Positions 1 to 10,493 of a DNA stretch of 64,000 nt are shown here, in pieces. The position numbers and the translations under genes were made by a program. The stretch comes from Paguma larvata. Lineage: Eukaryota; Chordata; Mammalia; Carnivora; Viverridae. A model generated the notes under the pieces. That model saw only the letters and a program-made list of their open reading frames with translations, searched no databases and was not told the origin of the DNA. Location: positions 35,887,715 through 35,951,714 of the forward strand of contig CM057835.1 in NCBI GenBank assembly GCA_030068075.1. Reading direction: 5' to 3'. Every line of letters begins with the position of its first letter. Within the stretch, counting starts at the first letter, position 1.

Positions 1-310
1 TATAATCCAGAATCAAATGTTGCATCTAGTTGCCCCCCCCACTTGGGGTTTTTCTCTCTCTCTTTCTTTCTTTTTTTTTTTTATGATTAGATTGATCATT
101 TTGGGCAGAGATATCACAGTGTGATATTGTGTCCTTTTCAGTGACACGATGTGCCATCTGACATGATGTTCTCCTGTAAAGTTACTATTTTTCCTGTAAC
201 TTGACTGTAGGCTTGGCATTTCTTGTTGGACAGATTGAGTTAAGCATAAATTTTTAAACCAGACTCTTTGCCATGATCTTCATGGTCCGACCCTGCCATC
301 ACCTCTCTCT
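1..310. other. SLC39A6 intron, no feature identified
   Basis: Intron sequence with a pyrimidine-rich run at about 52-81. No exon-like reading frame or recognisable repeat family was seen. Confidence 0.4.
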
Positions 311-715
311 CTCATTGTTCATTGTGTCCAGTTTCACTGGCCTTCTTTTCATTCTGTGAGCACACCAGGTTTATCTCAGAGCCTCGCATTCACTATTGTT
401 TCTGCCTCGAAGCCTCCTATCAGATCTTCACTCAAATTCCTGTTCTCATCTTTTGGGGTCAGAGGCCTTCCTTGAGTGCTGACAGACAGAGGTCTCCCAG
501 TCACTGTCCTTCACTTTAACCTTTTCTGTTTTTTTTCCATGCTTTCTGGTGCCTTAAATGACCTTATTTATACATGTGTTTCCTTATCAAATATGGCTGT
601 CACTCCATGAGAACATAACTTCCTTAAAGTTAGAGACTTTGTCATTCTCCATTCCATCCCCAGTGCTCAGCAGGGTACCTGGCCAGGGTAGGTACGCACT
701 ACATAGTTGCCAACT
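310..715 (+). mobile_element. L2 LINE 3' fragment, degraded
   Basis: Blocks resemble the L2 3' region: a 'cagatcttcactcaaattc...aggccttcc' stretch, then a 'gactttgtc...ccccagtgctcagcagggtacctggcc' stretch near 640-690, as in the L2 tail. Ancient and diverged. Confidence 0.5.
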
Positions 716-1420
716 GACAAGGGAGAAAAAACTACTTTTTTGCTACTGTCTACTTGTAAAGTTTCCTGTCCACCCTTTGTTTTTTCACATATTTTTTTCT
801 CTAAAGAATAAGTGAAACGTTCTTGTTCTTTTTCTTGTGTCTCTCTCTCTTCAACCTTTTTAATGGAGTCCAGTGAAATATATAACATTGAGTGGAAATA
901 GCTGCCCTAGAATTGGACCACAGTGTCAGAAATGTTCCCAAGAAAAGTGTTATCAGTGGACAGGACAAAGGGAAAAAAACAAAACTTTATGGTTTCAATT
1001 TACTTCACTTTGTACAAGTAGATAATAAATGGTCCTTGATGATAATGGTATTTTGAATACAGTACTTGTTTTTCCTTGAACTTTGCCCTCAAAACAGAAG
1101 TTGGATGATAGGATTAAACATGTTTTTTATTTCCAATTTTCAGTATTTTTCTTAAATGTTTTTCTAAAGTACGTGGTGCTTTTATAATCAGGAAAACAGT
1201 CATCTTTCAGAAATGTAAGGAGGCAGGTATTACACTGTATGTTAACTAACTGGAATTTAAATAAAAACTTGAAAAAGGAAAAGCAAATGTAAGGAGGCAG
1301 AAGAAATCAAGGGAGAATCTGGGTGGTGGTTACTGAAGGTTAAAGTTTAAAATCCATTCTTAATCTGTGAGACCATTTCATTTCTTAAAATTCATTAAAA
1401 ACTGTTCATGTTTTTCTTTC
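716..1420. other. SLC39A6 intron, no feature identified
   Basis: AT-rich intronic sequence. I saw neither a coding exon nor a repeat I could name. Confidence 0.4.
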
Positions 1421-1424
1421 TTTT

Positions 1425-2660
1425 TTTCTTTTTCTTTCTTAATTTACATCCAAGTTAGTTAGCATATAGTCCAGTTATGATTTCAGGAGTAGAATCCCGT
1501 GATTCATCCCCTACGTAGAACACCCAGTGCTCATCCCAACACGTGTCTCCCTTAATGCCCCTCACCCATTTAGCCCATCCCCCCTCCCACAACCCCTCCA
1601 GCAACCCTCTGTTTGTTCTCTATATTTAAGGATCTCTTATGTTTTGTCTCCCTCCTGTTTTTATATTATTTTTGCTTTCCCTCGGTTATGTTCATCTGTT
1701 TTCTATCTTAAATTCCACATATGAGTAAAGTCATATGATATTTGTCTTTTTCTTACTGGCTACTTTAGCTTAATATGATACCGTCCAGTTCCATCCACGT
1801 TGTTGCAAATGGCAAGATTTCATTCTTTATGATGAATATACAATATTCTATTGTATATATATATATATACCACATCTTCTTTATCCATTCATCTGTCGAT
1901 GGACATTTGGGCTCTTTCCATACTTTGGCTATTGTTGATAGCACTACTATAAACACTGGGGTGCACGTGCCCCTCCAAAACAACATACCTGTATCCCTTG
2001 GATAAATACCTAGTAGTGCAGTTGCTGGGTCACAGGGTAGTCCCATCGGCAGTGCAAAAGGGTTCCTCTTTCTCCACATCCTCACCAACATCTGTCGTTG
2101 CCTGAGTTGTTAATGTTAGCCATTTTGACTAGTGTGACGTGGTATCTTACTGTGGTTTTGATTTGTATTTCCCTGATGATGAGTAATATTGAGCATCTTT
2201 TCATGTACCAGTTAGCCATCTGGAAGTTTTCTTTGGAAAAATGTCCATACGTGTCTTTTGCCCATTTCTTTGCTGGATTATTTGCTTTTTGGGTGTTGAG
2301 TTTGATAAGTTCTTTATAGATTTTGGATACTAACCCTTTATCTGATATGTCATTTGTAAATATCTTCTCCCATTCCATAGGTTGCCTTTTAGTTTTGCTG
2401 ATTGTTTCCTTTGCTGTGCAGAAACTTTTTATCTTGATAAGGTCCTGATAGTTCATTTTTGCTTTTGTTTTCCTTGCCTCTGGAGATGTGTTGAGTAAGA
2501 AGTTGCTGCAGCCAAGGTCAAAGAGGTTTCTGCTTTCTTTCTCCTCTAGGATTTTGATGACTTCCTGTCTTATATTTAGGTCTTTCATTCATTTTGAGTT
2601 TATTTTTGTGTATGATGTAAGAAAGTGATCCAGGTTCATTCTTCTGCATGTCGCTATAAA
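1425..2660 (-). mobile_element. L1 LINE, 5'-truncated, carnivore type
   Basis: The minus strand encodes the C-terminal end of L1 ORF2 (open stretches 2588-2082 and 2091-1765, broken between frames). The L1 3' UTR and an interrupted poly(A), seen on the + strand as a T-rich tract at about 1420-1440, follow. The element is 5'-truncated near 2660, about 155 bp upstream of the SLC39A6 exon at 2815. A very similar 3' UTR recurs at 26545-26952, so this is a multicopy carnivore L1 subfamily. The reading frame is broken and the copy is not active. Confidence 0.85.
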
Positions 2661-2814
2661 GCCTGTTGGTGTTTTTCATCCCCAGCACTTTGTTAAGTAC
2701 TTGCCATGCTCTAAGATCTTTGTTGACTTCGTCATTGGGACTGTTTGAAATGTGTCCAAGCACATTAACGAAGCTTTCTGACTCTGTCCCAATGTCCTTT
2801 ATGTTTATACCTAG

Positions 2815-3192
2815 GACCTGAAGGCTATTTACGAGCAGACTCACAGGAGCCCTCCCACTTTGATTCTCAACAGCCGGCAATCTTGGAAGAAGAAGAGGTC
2901 ATGATAGCTCATGCTCATCCGCAAGAAGTCTATAACGAATATGTACCCCGAGGGTGCAAAAATAAATGCCATTCACATTTCCACGATACGCTCGGCCAGT
3001 CAGACGACCTCATTCACCACCATCATGACTACCATCATATTCTCCACCACCACCACCACCAAAACCACCACCCCCACAGCCACAGTCAGCGTTACTCTCG
3101 GGAGGAGCTGAAAGATGCTGGCATCGCCACGTTGGCCTGGATGGTGATAATGGGCGACGGCCTGCACAATTTCAGCGATGGCCTAGCAATTG
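2815..3192 (+). CDS. SLC39A6: SLC39A6 exon: His-rich loop and TM4
   Basis: A 378-nt exon, acceptor AG at 2813-2814 and donor GT at 3193-3194. It takes two bases of a split Arg codon and leaves one base of a split Gly codon. It encodes an acidic segment (QEPSHFDSQQPA, then LEEEEVMIAHAHPQ). The His-rich cytoplasmic loop follows, with 18 His in about 41 residues from CHSHFH to HSHSQ; it is thought to bind or sense zinc between TM3 and TM4. TM4 follows, with the metal-site motif HNFSDG. The reading frame stays open past the donor to a stop at 3273-3275, but that tail is intron. Compared with the human protein as I remember it, there are a few conservative changes (for example Ile for Val after QQPA and in DAGIATLAW). 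Confidence 0.95.
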
Positions 3193-3639
3193 GTATACAT
3201 CTATACATTTGCTTGTTGGTTGACTCTGCAAATGTCACTACCAGTCACTACCAGTCCAACTTTAACAAAGAATAGTTTGATTTTGATAAGGCTGCTAACT
3301 CCTAAGATTATCAAAATGTTATTTCTTCTGTAGCTACTTTGACAATGAAGTTCTCAATAAATGTTAGGTAAGATTAAGTGCTACAGAATGCCTAGCCCAT
3401 TACCTAACTTGTAACTGTCAAAAGTTGTTTTAATTTGCAGTGTTAAGATCAAGGGCCAATGTGTACAGAGCATGTGTTTTTTTGTTTTTGTTTCTTTTTA
3501 CATTTAAGTTCTCTTATCTATAAAATAAAAAGTATTAAGGGAAAATAATTTTCATCATCTTTTATACCAAAATCATCTTGGCATATCCGAGAAGTTCAGT
3601 TACCAATCTCTATCCAAAAAACCAGTTTTTGCTATTAAA

Positions 3640-3890
3640 TTGTTATATCACAATTGAGAGATAATAGAATACTTATGAATTTTAGTAGCTTCATGCTGGA
3701 AAGAGCGGTGGAAATAATTACAGGTTAGGCAGCTGAGGCCTGGCAAGGCAAACCACTTGCCCCAGGAGGCGGTGCTGTTCTGTAGCCAGGCAGAAATGAG
3801 CCCTGGCGTCGGCGCTCTGGCCCCCTGGACGCCTGGGGCTCTTCCTCCTGTATGTACTGTGTACATCGTAAGCAGCAAAGAAGGATGTGC
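3640..3890 (-). mobile_element. MIR SINE relic
   Basis: The core at about 3720-3800 (ctgaggcctggcaaggcaa...acttgcccc) resembles the reverse complement of the MIR core. Edges are uncertain. It lies in the intron after the His-loop exon. The rest of 3193-4376 showed no other feature. Confidence 0.45.
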
Positions 3891-4376
3891 AGGTGCTCGT
3901 TCACACTTATAAGCTTTATATAGTGTTAGCTTTTAAATGGTGGGAGCTATTTGTCTTAGACTGTCCTTGGTAGACAGTGAGTAAACAAGTCTAATTCCAT
4001 AGTGAATTCTTCTGAGGCCTGTGAAACATATTTGTACTCTTGACCGCTGTGTTTTCTTTTAAACCTTTTAAATCAGTCTATTTTTTACATAAATGTTTTA
4101 CATGGTTGTAGTTACTTCTCAGGTCTGTGATAAGATCCTCTAATCACTCTGAGGCATAGTGGAACTTTCTCTTCTCCATTGTACCTGCTTATGCTCCACT
4201 GGGAAATTTAAACCTAATGGAATGAAGTCTAACATTACTTATAAAGGAGGTACAGAGTGCAGCTGGGAAAGTTCTGTTTATTCACAACATCTTTTACCTC
4301 ATTTTGTAAGCTGGTAAGTTTTTTTTTAAAACACCCACAAAATAACATAGCCAAACCTTCTCTGATTTTTACCCAG

Positions 4377-4457
4377 GGGCTGCTTTTACTGAAGGTTTAT
4401 CGAGTGGTTTAAGTACTTCTGTCGCTGTGTTTTGCCACGAGTTGCCTCATGAATTAG
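4377..4457 (+). CDS. SLC39A6: SLC39A6 exon: TM5 with HELPHEL metal site
   Basis: An 81-nt exon between acceptor AG (4375-4376) and donor GTAAGA (4458). It enters on the last two bases of a Gly codon and leaves on the first base of the next Gly. It encodes [19 protein letters not shown] then CHELPHEL, the TM5 part of the transport site. The HEXPHEXGD signature that defines the LIV-1 subfamily of ZIP transporters is completed by GD in the next exon. Conserved length and phase make this a confident call despite its small size. Confidence 0.96.
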
Positions 4458-4999
4458 GTAAGAGAACCACATAAATGGCATTTTCCAGGGGGATGAAGTA
4501 TCTAGTGTCGCTGGCGTTTGCTATCGACAGTTCCAGCAAGCTTCCTTTTAACTTTCATGTCTTCTTAGAAGTCTGCTAACCTGTCTAGCTTTCTTTTCTT
4601 ACTGAGTACAAGTTCCTTTCCAGCCAGAACTCTGACCCCGTAAGTGTAATTACACCGTTGTCCATGTCGGATTGCCAGAGAGAAACCTGGGCCTCCTCTC
4701 TTGTCCTCTTTCCCTGCTAAATATCTCCTTACACCAGCACCCTGGTGACATCAGTGATCCTTATCTTCATACCTACAATATGAATAAGACCACAGGAATC
4801 AGAAGACTCATCTTCTGTCGACAGAGATAAATTGGCAAAGAGACTCGTTGGGGCTGAAGAAAAGGGAAATTGATGAATTATATTCTGAATATTTTTCTTT
4901 TCTGTCACCAGGACTTAAAACCTTACGAGAGTTATTCTGGATCCCAGTTCATGTCATTGTTTTTCTTTTTATAGACACATATTTGCACACGCCTGTGAT

Positions 5000-5345
5000 G
5001 CCATTTTCACTTTTGTTCCTTCGCATGTGTTCTGCCATTCCCAAGGCCTCCCATCTGCCTGCTCAGTGCTTATAGTCCTCAGCGTCCGGTTTATGTTCCA
5101 CATTCTAGATCCTTCATGCTTCATGAAGCCTCTCTCAACTATTCGTATCTTAATTTGTCTCTTTTTCTCCTTTTATAACTAGAACATTAGACTCTTTAGC
5201 TCTTAATTATAAATTGCCTTTATCATATGCTAATCATTTCATGTGTGTTCTCCACCCTCAACTTCTTGGTGGCCAGTTACAAGCTTGTTGAAGGCAGTGC
5301 AAGAGCACAAATAGTAGGCCCGTGATATTCATCATTCATTGACAA
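5000..5345. mobile_element. possible ancient L2/MIR-like relic
   Basis: Intronic sequence with phrases that resemble degraded L2 tails (ccattcccaaggcctccc; cttgttgaaggcagtgcaag). Family and strand cannot be fixed by eye. Confidence 0.25.
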
Positions 5346-5382
5346 AGTGAAAGCCAAACAAAACCTGGAATAAAATAGTTAA

Positions 5383-5583
5383 GGGGTCCTGGGTAGCTCA
5401 GTCGGTTAAACATCCAACTCTTGATTTCAGCTCAGGTCATGATCTCACAGTTTGTGAGTTCAAGCCCCACATTGGGCTCTGCGCTGACAGTGTGGAGCCT
5501 GCTTGGGATTCTCTCTCTTTCCCTCTCTGCCCTCTCTCTCTCTTTCTCTCAAAAAAACAAATAAACTTAAAAAAAAAAAAAAA
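5383..5583 (+). mobile_element. can-SINE (SINEC), full length
   Basis: tRNA-like head (ggtcctgggtagctcagtcg), body, CT-rich tract and A-rich tail. It sits in the SLC39A6 intron, 182 bp before the acceptor at 5764. Confidence 0.9.
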
Positions 5584-5765
5584 GCTTAATTTATAGAGCT
5601 GTTAGGGCGACTTACACCCTAGATATCCTGGGTAATTCTTAAGTTTGCTGCTTTTTCTTTTCCCCTCAAAAAAAATTAGAGAATTTCGTAAATTGGGAAG
5701 TTTCTTGGGTTTGTGTCTTAAAAGTGATTTTTCATTACTTTGTCCCTTTTTGTTTTCTATTCAAG

Positions 5766-5956
5766 GTGACTTCGCTGTTTTACTAAAGGCTGGCATGACT
5801 GTCAAGCAGGCTGTTCTTTATAATGCTTTGTCAGCCATGCTGGCATACCTTGGAATGGCAACTGGAATCTTCATTGGTCATTATGCTGAAAATGTTTCTA
5901 TGTGGATATTTGCACTTACAGCTGGCTTATTCATGTATGTTGCTCTGGTTGATATG
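5766..5956 (+). CDS. SLC39A6: SLC39A6 exon: TM6-TM7
   Basis: A 191-nt exon, acceptor AG 5764-5765 and donor GTAAGT from 5957. It begins with the split Gly (G|D completes HELPHELGD) and ends on a codon boundary after VDM. It encodes GDFAVLLKAGMTVKQAVLYN and onward through two hydrophobic helices (LSAMLAYLGMATGIFIG and WIFALTAGLFMYVALVDM). Most of this stretch looks identical to ZIP6 as I recall it, in keeping with the high conservation of the LIV-1 transport core. Confidence 0.96.
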
Positions 5957-6047
5957 GTAAGTTTTTAAGAAGTTTAATTATAGTGTTGAATGATAAAATA
6001 GAGAAAATGTTCAGTGAAACCTCATTTTTATAAAGGCTTTAAATTAA

Positions 6048-6158
6048 GGGCTGTCTGGCTAGCTCAGTAGAGTAGGTGACTCTTGATCTCAGGGTTGAAA
6101 GTTCAAGCCTCACATTGCGTGTAGAGCTTACTTTTAAAATAAATAATAAAATAAATAA
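6048..6158 (+). mobile_element. short can-SINE
   Basis: A tRNA-like head followed quickly by 'agagcttacttttaaaataaata', the short SINEC form. It is flanked by target-site duplications aaaggctttaaattaa (6032-6047) and aaaggctttagattaa (6159-6174), so it inserted as a unit. Confidence 0.85.
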
Positions 6159-6711
6159 AAAGGCTTTAGATTAAATGCAGTAGTGATAAGGGAGTCTATA
6201 TTTTAGTAAGATAATTTAGAAAATACAGGCTCTTTAGAGTTTATCCTTTTGGATTGTTGATCATAAGCACATTTATCCTGCCTAATGTATATGAGGATAC
6301 CCAGAAGTATCTACCCCTTACTGATGTGTCTTGAAAGTAGAATTTCAGTCACAGGTATTGAATTGTGTATAGATTTGTAGGGAACTGAGCACCTGCCACA
6401 TTTTGTAGACATGCTGTGTATACTTCAGGATGCTCCTGATTCCTTATTAGTGGACAAAGGAGTTACTTTTTTTTTTTGTCACCAAAATCCACATAACAAT
6501 CCCAGCTAATCTGAACTTTTGTATAAATGCAAAATTTCTAGATCTCTGAACTTAGGTAACCTACATGTCATGTTCACTTCTGCTACACACAGTAACTGAG
6601 GCAGAGTCATCACTTTAGCTCTTCATTTTAATAGCGGAGCAAACTGGGCCAGTACAGATTGTGGCTTGTTGAGCATACCATGAATAACCGTTGTTAATTA
6701 GACTGCTGGCA

Positions 6712-6905
6712 GGGGCGCCTGGGTGGCTCAGTCACTTAAGCGTCTGGCTCTTGATTTCGGCTCAGATCATGATCTCATGGTTTGGGTTCTGTGCTGATTG
6801 TGCGAGGCTTGCTTGGGATTCTCTCTCTCCCCCTCTCTGTCCCTCCCCTGCTCTCGTATGCACACACTGTCTCTCAGTCTCTCAAATAAATAAACTTAAA
6901 AAAAA
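6712..6905 (+). mobile_element. can-SINE
   Basis: The head ggggcgcctgggtggctcag is intact and the body is slightly shortened, with an A-rich tail. A short flanking repeat (actgctgg) marks the insertion. It lies about 200 bp before the last SLC39A6 exon. Confidence 0.9.
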
Positions 6906-7109
6906 GATAAACTGCTGGGAAATGCTATGTGGCATTATTAGCTAGAGTCAACATGTCCTGTTTTAAGGAGTTTTAAGGTCCTGTTTTCAGGAGTCACCTC
7001 AGTATATCCAGCTACATATACAGCTAACATTACTGCCCTGTAAATTTCGTAAAAACAAATCCGTCGTTCTGAAAACTTAAACGTTGCTCTTTTTTTTTTT
7101 TTCTTTAAG

Positions 7110-7262
7110 GTACCTGAGATGCTGCACAATGATGCTAGTGACCATGGATGTAGCCGCTGGGGATATTTCTTTTTACAGAATGCTGGGATACTTTTGGGTT
7201 TTGGAATTATGTTGCTTATTTCCATATTTGAACATAAAATTGTGTTTCGTATAAATTTCTAA
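7110..7262 (+). CDS. SLC39A6: SLC39A6 last coding exon: TM8 and stop
   Basis: The acceptor AG is at 7108-7109 after a long T tract (7090-7106). The exon encodes VPEMLHNDASDHGCSRWGYF, then the last helix (LLGFGIMLLISIFEHKIVF) and ends RINF with TAA at 7260-7262. That is 50 residues, matching the family's C terminus. One difference from the human protein as I remember it is Ile for Met in NAGILLGFG. The coding part is followed directly by the 3' UTR. Confidence 0.96.
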   Translation, partial: VPEMLHNDASDHGCSRWGYFFLQNAGILLGFGIMLLISIFEHKIVFRINF

Positions 7263-7876
7263 TTAGGGCGTAAATGCTAGAGTAGCTTAAAAAATATTGC
7301 TGTCTGTAGTTTGAATAGGTCATAGGAAGGTGAGAGTTTGTATGCTGTGATATGCAGACTTTACGGTTAGTGGATTTTGTGATTCTTTTTTATTAAATAT
7401 TTCCATTTGTTGTGCTTATAAGGTCAGTTTTGGTGGTAACAAAGGTACGTTTTAATATTTAAGTTATTCTATTTTGGGAATATGAGCTGTATGTGCAATT
7501 TACCAGTTTTACCAGTTTATTGTATAAACAAGAGATTTGGCATGACATATTCTGTATATTTCAGGAAAAATGTCTTGAATCCTTTTTCTAGAACTAATTT
7601 AACACAGTAAGCCCCTCCCCGTGCTGGGCGCCAGGCTCTCCTGAAGGACTGCTGGTGCTGAGGAGCAAGGGCGCACACAAAGCCTAAGATACCAATAGAG
7701 CTTGCACTGAATTTAAGCTGAGAAATAGAAGAATCTGTAAGGATAAAGAAGGCATAGATTTCTTACCCAAAAAAAGTCCCAAAACTGGTTAAAAAAGAGA
7801 AGGAAATTTTTGAATTAAAAAAAGCAGTATTAGTAAAGTATAGAGTACACACTCATGAACATTTTTGTCAGAGTAA

Positions 7877-7882
7877 AATAAA
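7877..7882 (+). promoter_or_regulatory. SLC39A6: candidate proximal poly(A) signal
   Basis: An AATAAA hexamer inside the 3' UTR (gagtaaaataaaccac), about 415 nt upstream of the distal signal. Use is unproven. A GT/T-rich element (actaacttagttgta) lies about 25 nt downstream. Confidence 0.3.
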
Positions 7883-8291
7883 CCACAGTGAGCACTTTTT
7901 ACTAACTTAGTTGTACATTTAACTTTGTATAATAGAGAAGTCTAAGTATATTTAATGAACTCAAGCATATATAGCTTAACCAAGAAATTGGCATCTTAAA
8001 ATATTTGGAGATACACCGGATGAGTACGAGTAATTTTCTGTATGGCTAGGAAACTCAGCTATTGAATGTTCTGGTTATCTGGTTTGCCAAATGTCAGCAT
8101 ATGAGAACTTTGAGACAGGTAAGGACATGAAAAAACATTCTGAGTATAATTTGACTTCTTGGATTCAGAAAGTACTTTGGTATCTTTCAGTGCTTCGGTG
8201 TTGTCATTTTGAGCAATTATCATGTTTATATGTAGTACTTTAGACATACTAGGGCTGTCTGTGGCATTCTCTAGATGTTGCTTTTCTACAA

Positions 8292-8297
8292 AATAAA
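8292..8297 (+). promoter_or_regulatory. SLC39A6: SLC39A6 distal poly(A) signal
   Basis: AATAAA in a context (acaaaataaattcc...tcagcttg) that matches the end of the human SLC39A6 mRNA as I recall it. A T-rich downstream element follows at about 8328-8347. Confidence 0.8.
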
Positions 8298-8344
8298 TTC
8301 CCCATGTCAGCTTGGTATCATATATCTGATTTTCTTTTCTTTCT

Positions 8345-8620
8345 TTTACCATCGTAACCATTCGTAAGTATAGAGTTCATTAGTTTTAAGTATATTCACA
8401 CTCTTGTGCGGTGGGTCTCCAGAGTTTTTTCATCTTGCAGAACTGGATCTCTATGCCCGTTAAATAATAGCTCCTCGTTTCCCCCTCCCACAGCCCTTGG
8501 TAACCACCGTCCTACTTTCATGTCTATGAATTTGAGAGGTCCGAATTTAAGTACAATCCAGATTATAGTATACTTATCAACTCGTTTATATTATTAGGTG
8601 GCCTTACTCAGTTTGAAATT
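8345..8620 (-). mobile_element. L1 3' fragment
   Basis: Resembles the antisense of an old mammalian L1 3' end (ctctatgcccgttaaataat; cccttggtaaccaccgtcct). It starts only about 30 bp beyond the predicted SLC39A6 cleavage site. Confidence 0.6.
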
Positions 8621-9234
8621 CTTTCCACAAAGACACTTCAAAAAATAGTGATCCACAGTCAGTTCCAAGCTGCCCCTAGTTGTTCCTTTATAACAACCAG
8701 AGCATTAAGTTTGAGAAGAAGCATTAATACCCTACATTCTAGAGAATCAGAAAAAAATTGGACAAGACCCTATGACCTACTGAGAGTCCATCGGACTATC
8801 ATTTCTATTCCCCAAACCCAGTGAAAGGGACAGATCTGGATACCTAGAAAATGACTTGGGTTGAGGATGCCTCAGAGAAAGACATGAGGCATCTCCTCTA
8901 GCTCAGTTATTACTCGCTTCAGAATTCTGCCCACAGACCTACCTTACTGCTATTGCTAAATCAGTGCAAGATGAGGAAGTTCTGGAATAGCTGGAAATGT
9001 TCCTTGAGTTCGGGGAACACAGACTTTTCATAGATTCTGAAGGTGGAAAGTTGTGTAGGACCAGCCCACAAAACAACGAACTGCAAAGAATTCCTACTCC
9101 AGGTTGAATTCCTTAGTAGGTACGTGGAAGATTTAAGTAGTTTCCATGGCTCCATATGGAGAAGAATGGAGATTAAAAGGAAATGTAGGAGCCGTAGAAT
9201 ATGAAAGAAAAGCTGATCAGGCAGGGAGTGGTGG
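8621..9234. other. intergenic, no feature identified
   Basis: No repeat family or gene recognised. The small open frame on the minus strand (9155-8961) has no coding signs. Confidence 0.4.
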
Positions 9235-9515
9235 GGGGAGGAAAAAACTTAAAAGACTGATAGAAAAAGGAACAAGTATACTTGAGAACTTTATGGATTA
9301 ATTTTCTAGAAAAATATAAATGGTCCCTCAAGAAAAAAATAGAAAGTCAATTACTGTTAAAATAATCCCATCAAAAAAAACACCTTCCTCCTGCCAAACA
9401 AGGCATCGTTTGCTGTGAATTTTACCGAAACTTCAAGCAGCACATAAATCCCTAGCTTATTTAAATTGTTTCCAGGATTAGAAAAAAAGAATGTTCATCA
9501 TGTTAATTGAGGGTG
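9235..9515 (+). mobile_element. L1 ORF2 fragment, left half
   Basis: Resembles the L1 ORF2 region just before the reverse-transcriptase domain (gctgtgaattttaccgaaac...ttcaagcagcacataaatcc). It resumes at 9955 after an inserted segment. Old and diverged. Confidence 0.55.
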
Positions 9516-9952
9516 GTGTACGCTTGAAATAAAACCCATGCTGGGAAAGGCAATCTACCTGGGACCCTCAGACTCCCTGCATTCTCGGTAGCTAGGTCAA
9601 GAATGGAGGGCCCTGACCACTCTGCTCGGGCCAGTTCTCGGTGAACAACATTGAAGGGTGAGGTCAGAGACAAGGACCAGGCTTGTGCATGAGGCGAATT
9701 CTCCAGGCTCAGCCACTGCACAGACTTATAGCACGTGCAGCATCCCCCGGAGACCTTTCACTCTGCTGCCATGGGATTTGGGGTCCAGAGGTACTGATGC
9801 AAATGCTGCTCGTGCTGCTTGCTGTGCTGTGAGCAGTAAAATCCTTTGTGTCCGGGAGTCTTAGTCTTCATCTCTTCTCCCTGGAACATCCCAGGCTTGC
9901 TTGCAGCTTCTAAATTGGATAAAATCTCAGACCCTCACAAACCCACAGGATC
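9515..9952 (+). mobile_element. probable solitary LTR of an endogenous retrovirus
   Basis: About 440 bp, GC-richer than its surroundings, splitting an L1 fragment. Its 3' part (gctgtgagcagtaaaatcct...tgtccgggagtcttagtctt) resembles the poly(A)/R-U5 region of gammaretrovirus-like LTRs. No internal viral genes are present. Exact ends, family and target-site duplication were not resolved. Confidence 0.5.
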
Positions 9953-9954
9953 GT

Positions 9955-10140
9955 ATAGAAAAAGGAAAAAAAAATGAATATAGATACAAGAATCCTAAAT
10001 AGCAAATCAAACTCAGTTTATAATATTATCAGGTAAGGTGATCCTAGGAATGTAGGCATGGTTCGTCAGAAAATCTGTTGCTGTAATCTGTGTTAAAGAG
10101 GAAAAACTTATTGTAACTGGATCCGAAATTGAATAACTCA
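9955..10140 (+). mobile_element. L1 ORF2 fragment, right half
   Basis: Continues the L1 of 9235-9515 (gatacaagaatcctaaatag...ggaatgtaggcatggttcg), matching the reverse-transcriptase region. It continues for a little beyond the SINE at 10142. Confidence 0.55.
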
Positions 10141-10141
10141 G

Positions 10142-10345
10142 GGGGCACCTGGGTGGCTCAGTCGGTTAAGCATCCAACTTCAGCTCAGATCATGATCTCA
10201 CGGTTTGTGAACTCAAGCCCCACATCAGGCTCTGTACCAAGTTCAGAGCCTGGAGCCTGCTTCAAATTCTGTATCTCCCTCTCTCTTCCCCTCCCCTTCT
10301 CATGCTCTCTCTCAAAAATAAACAATAAAACAATTTTTTAAAAAA
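10142..10345 (+). mobile_element. can-SINE, full length
   Basis: A complete head, body and A-rich tail, with target-site duplications gaaattgaataactcag (10125-10141) and gaaattgagtaatgcag (10346-10362). Confidence 0.93.
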
Positions 10346-10493
10346 GAAATTGAGTAATGCAGGATTAAAGGAAAACATTTTAGCATATTAAGAGTACAAG
10401 AAATGTTTTGGAATTCAGTAAGTCTTTTAAAAACTTGTCTCCTTTTTGGTATCCCCATCCTTTGAAGTCAAGGGCTTGAGAAAAAACAGGAGA

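Larger units (their letters stand above)
1..8314 (+). other. SLC39A6: SLC39A6 gene, 3' part (introns, four coding exons, 3' UTR)
   Basis: The 3' end of the gene for ZIP6 (LIV-1), a zinc importer of the plasma membrane and secretory pathway. Four coding exons at 2815-3192, 4377-4457, 5766-5956 and 7110-7262 join in one frame and give about 267 residues, against a full length I recall as about 755. The upstream exons, which encode the signal peptide, the N-terminal ectodomain and the first three membrane helices, lie left of the window. Introns are 1184, 1308 and 1153 bp, all GT-AG. RPRD1A follows on the same strand about 28 kb downstream. Confidence 0.95.
7263..8314 (+). other. SLC39A6: SLC39A6 3' UTR
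   Basis: About 1.05 kb of AT-rich sequence with blocks I recognise from the human SLC39A6 3' UTR: just after the stop (gcgtaaatgctagagtagct), at about 7530-7570 (gagatttggcatgacat), and near the end (tctgtggcattctctagatg). The predicted cleavage site is about 15-20 nt past the AATAAA at 8292. Confidence 0.85.

Noticed and set aside
2082..2588. 168-codon minus-strand frame as a functional protein
   Set aside because: It is the decayed C-terminal part of L1 ORF2 in a 5'-truncated copy.
2883..3275. 130-codon open frame as a complete small His-rich protein
   Set aside because: It is an internal SLC39A6 exon read past its donor at 3193. It has no ATG at its start and the frame is open further upstream to the acceptor at 2814.
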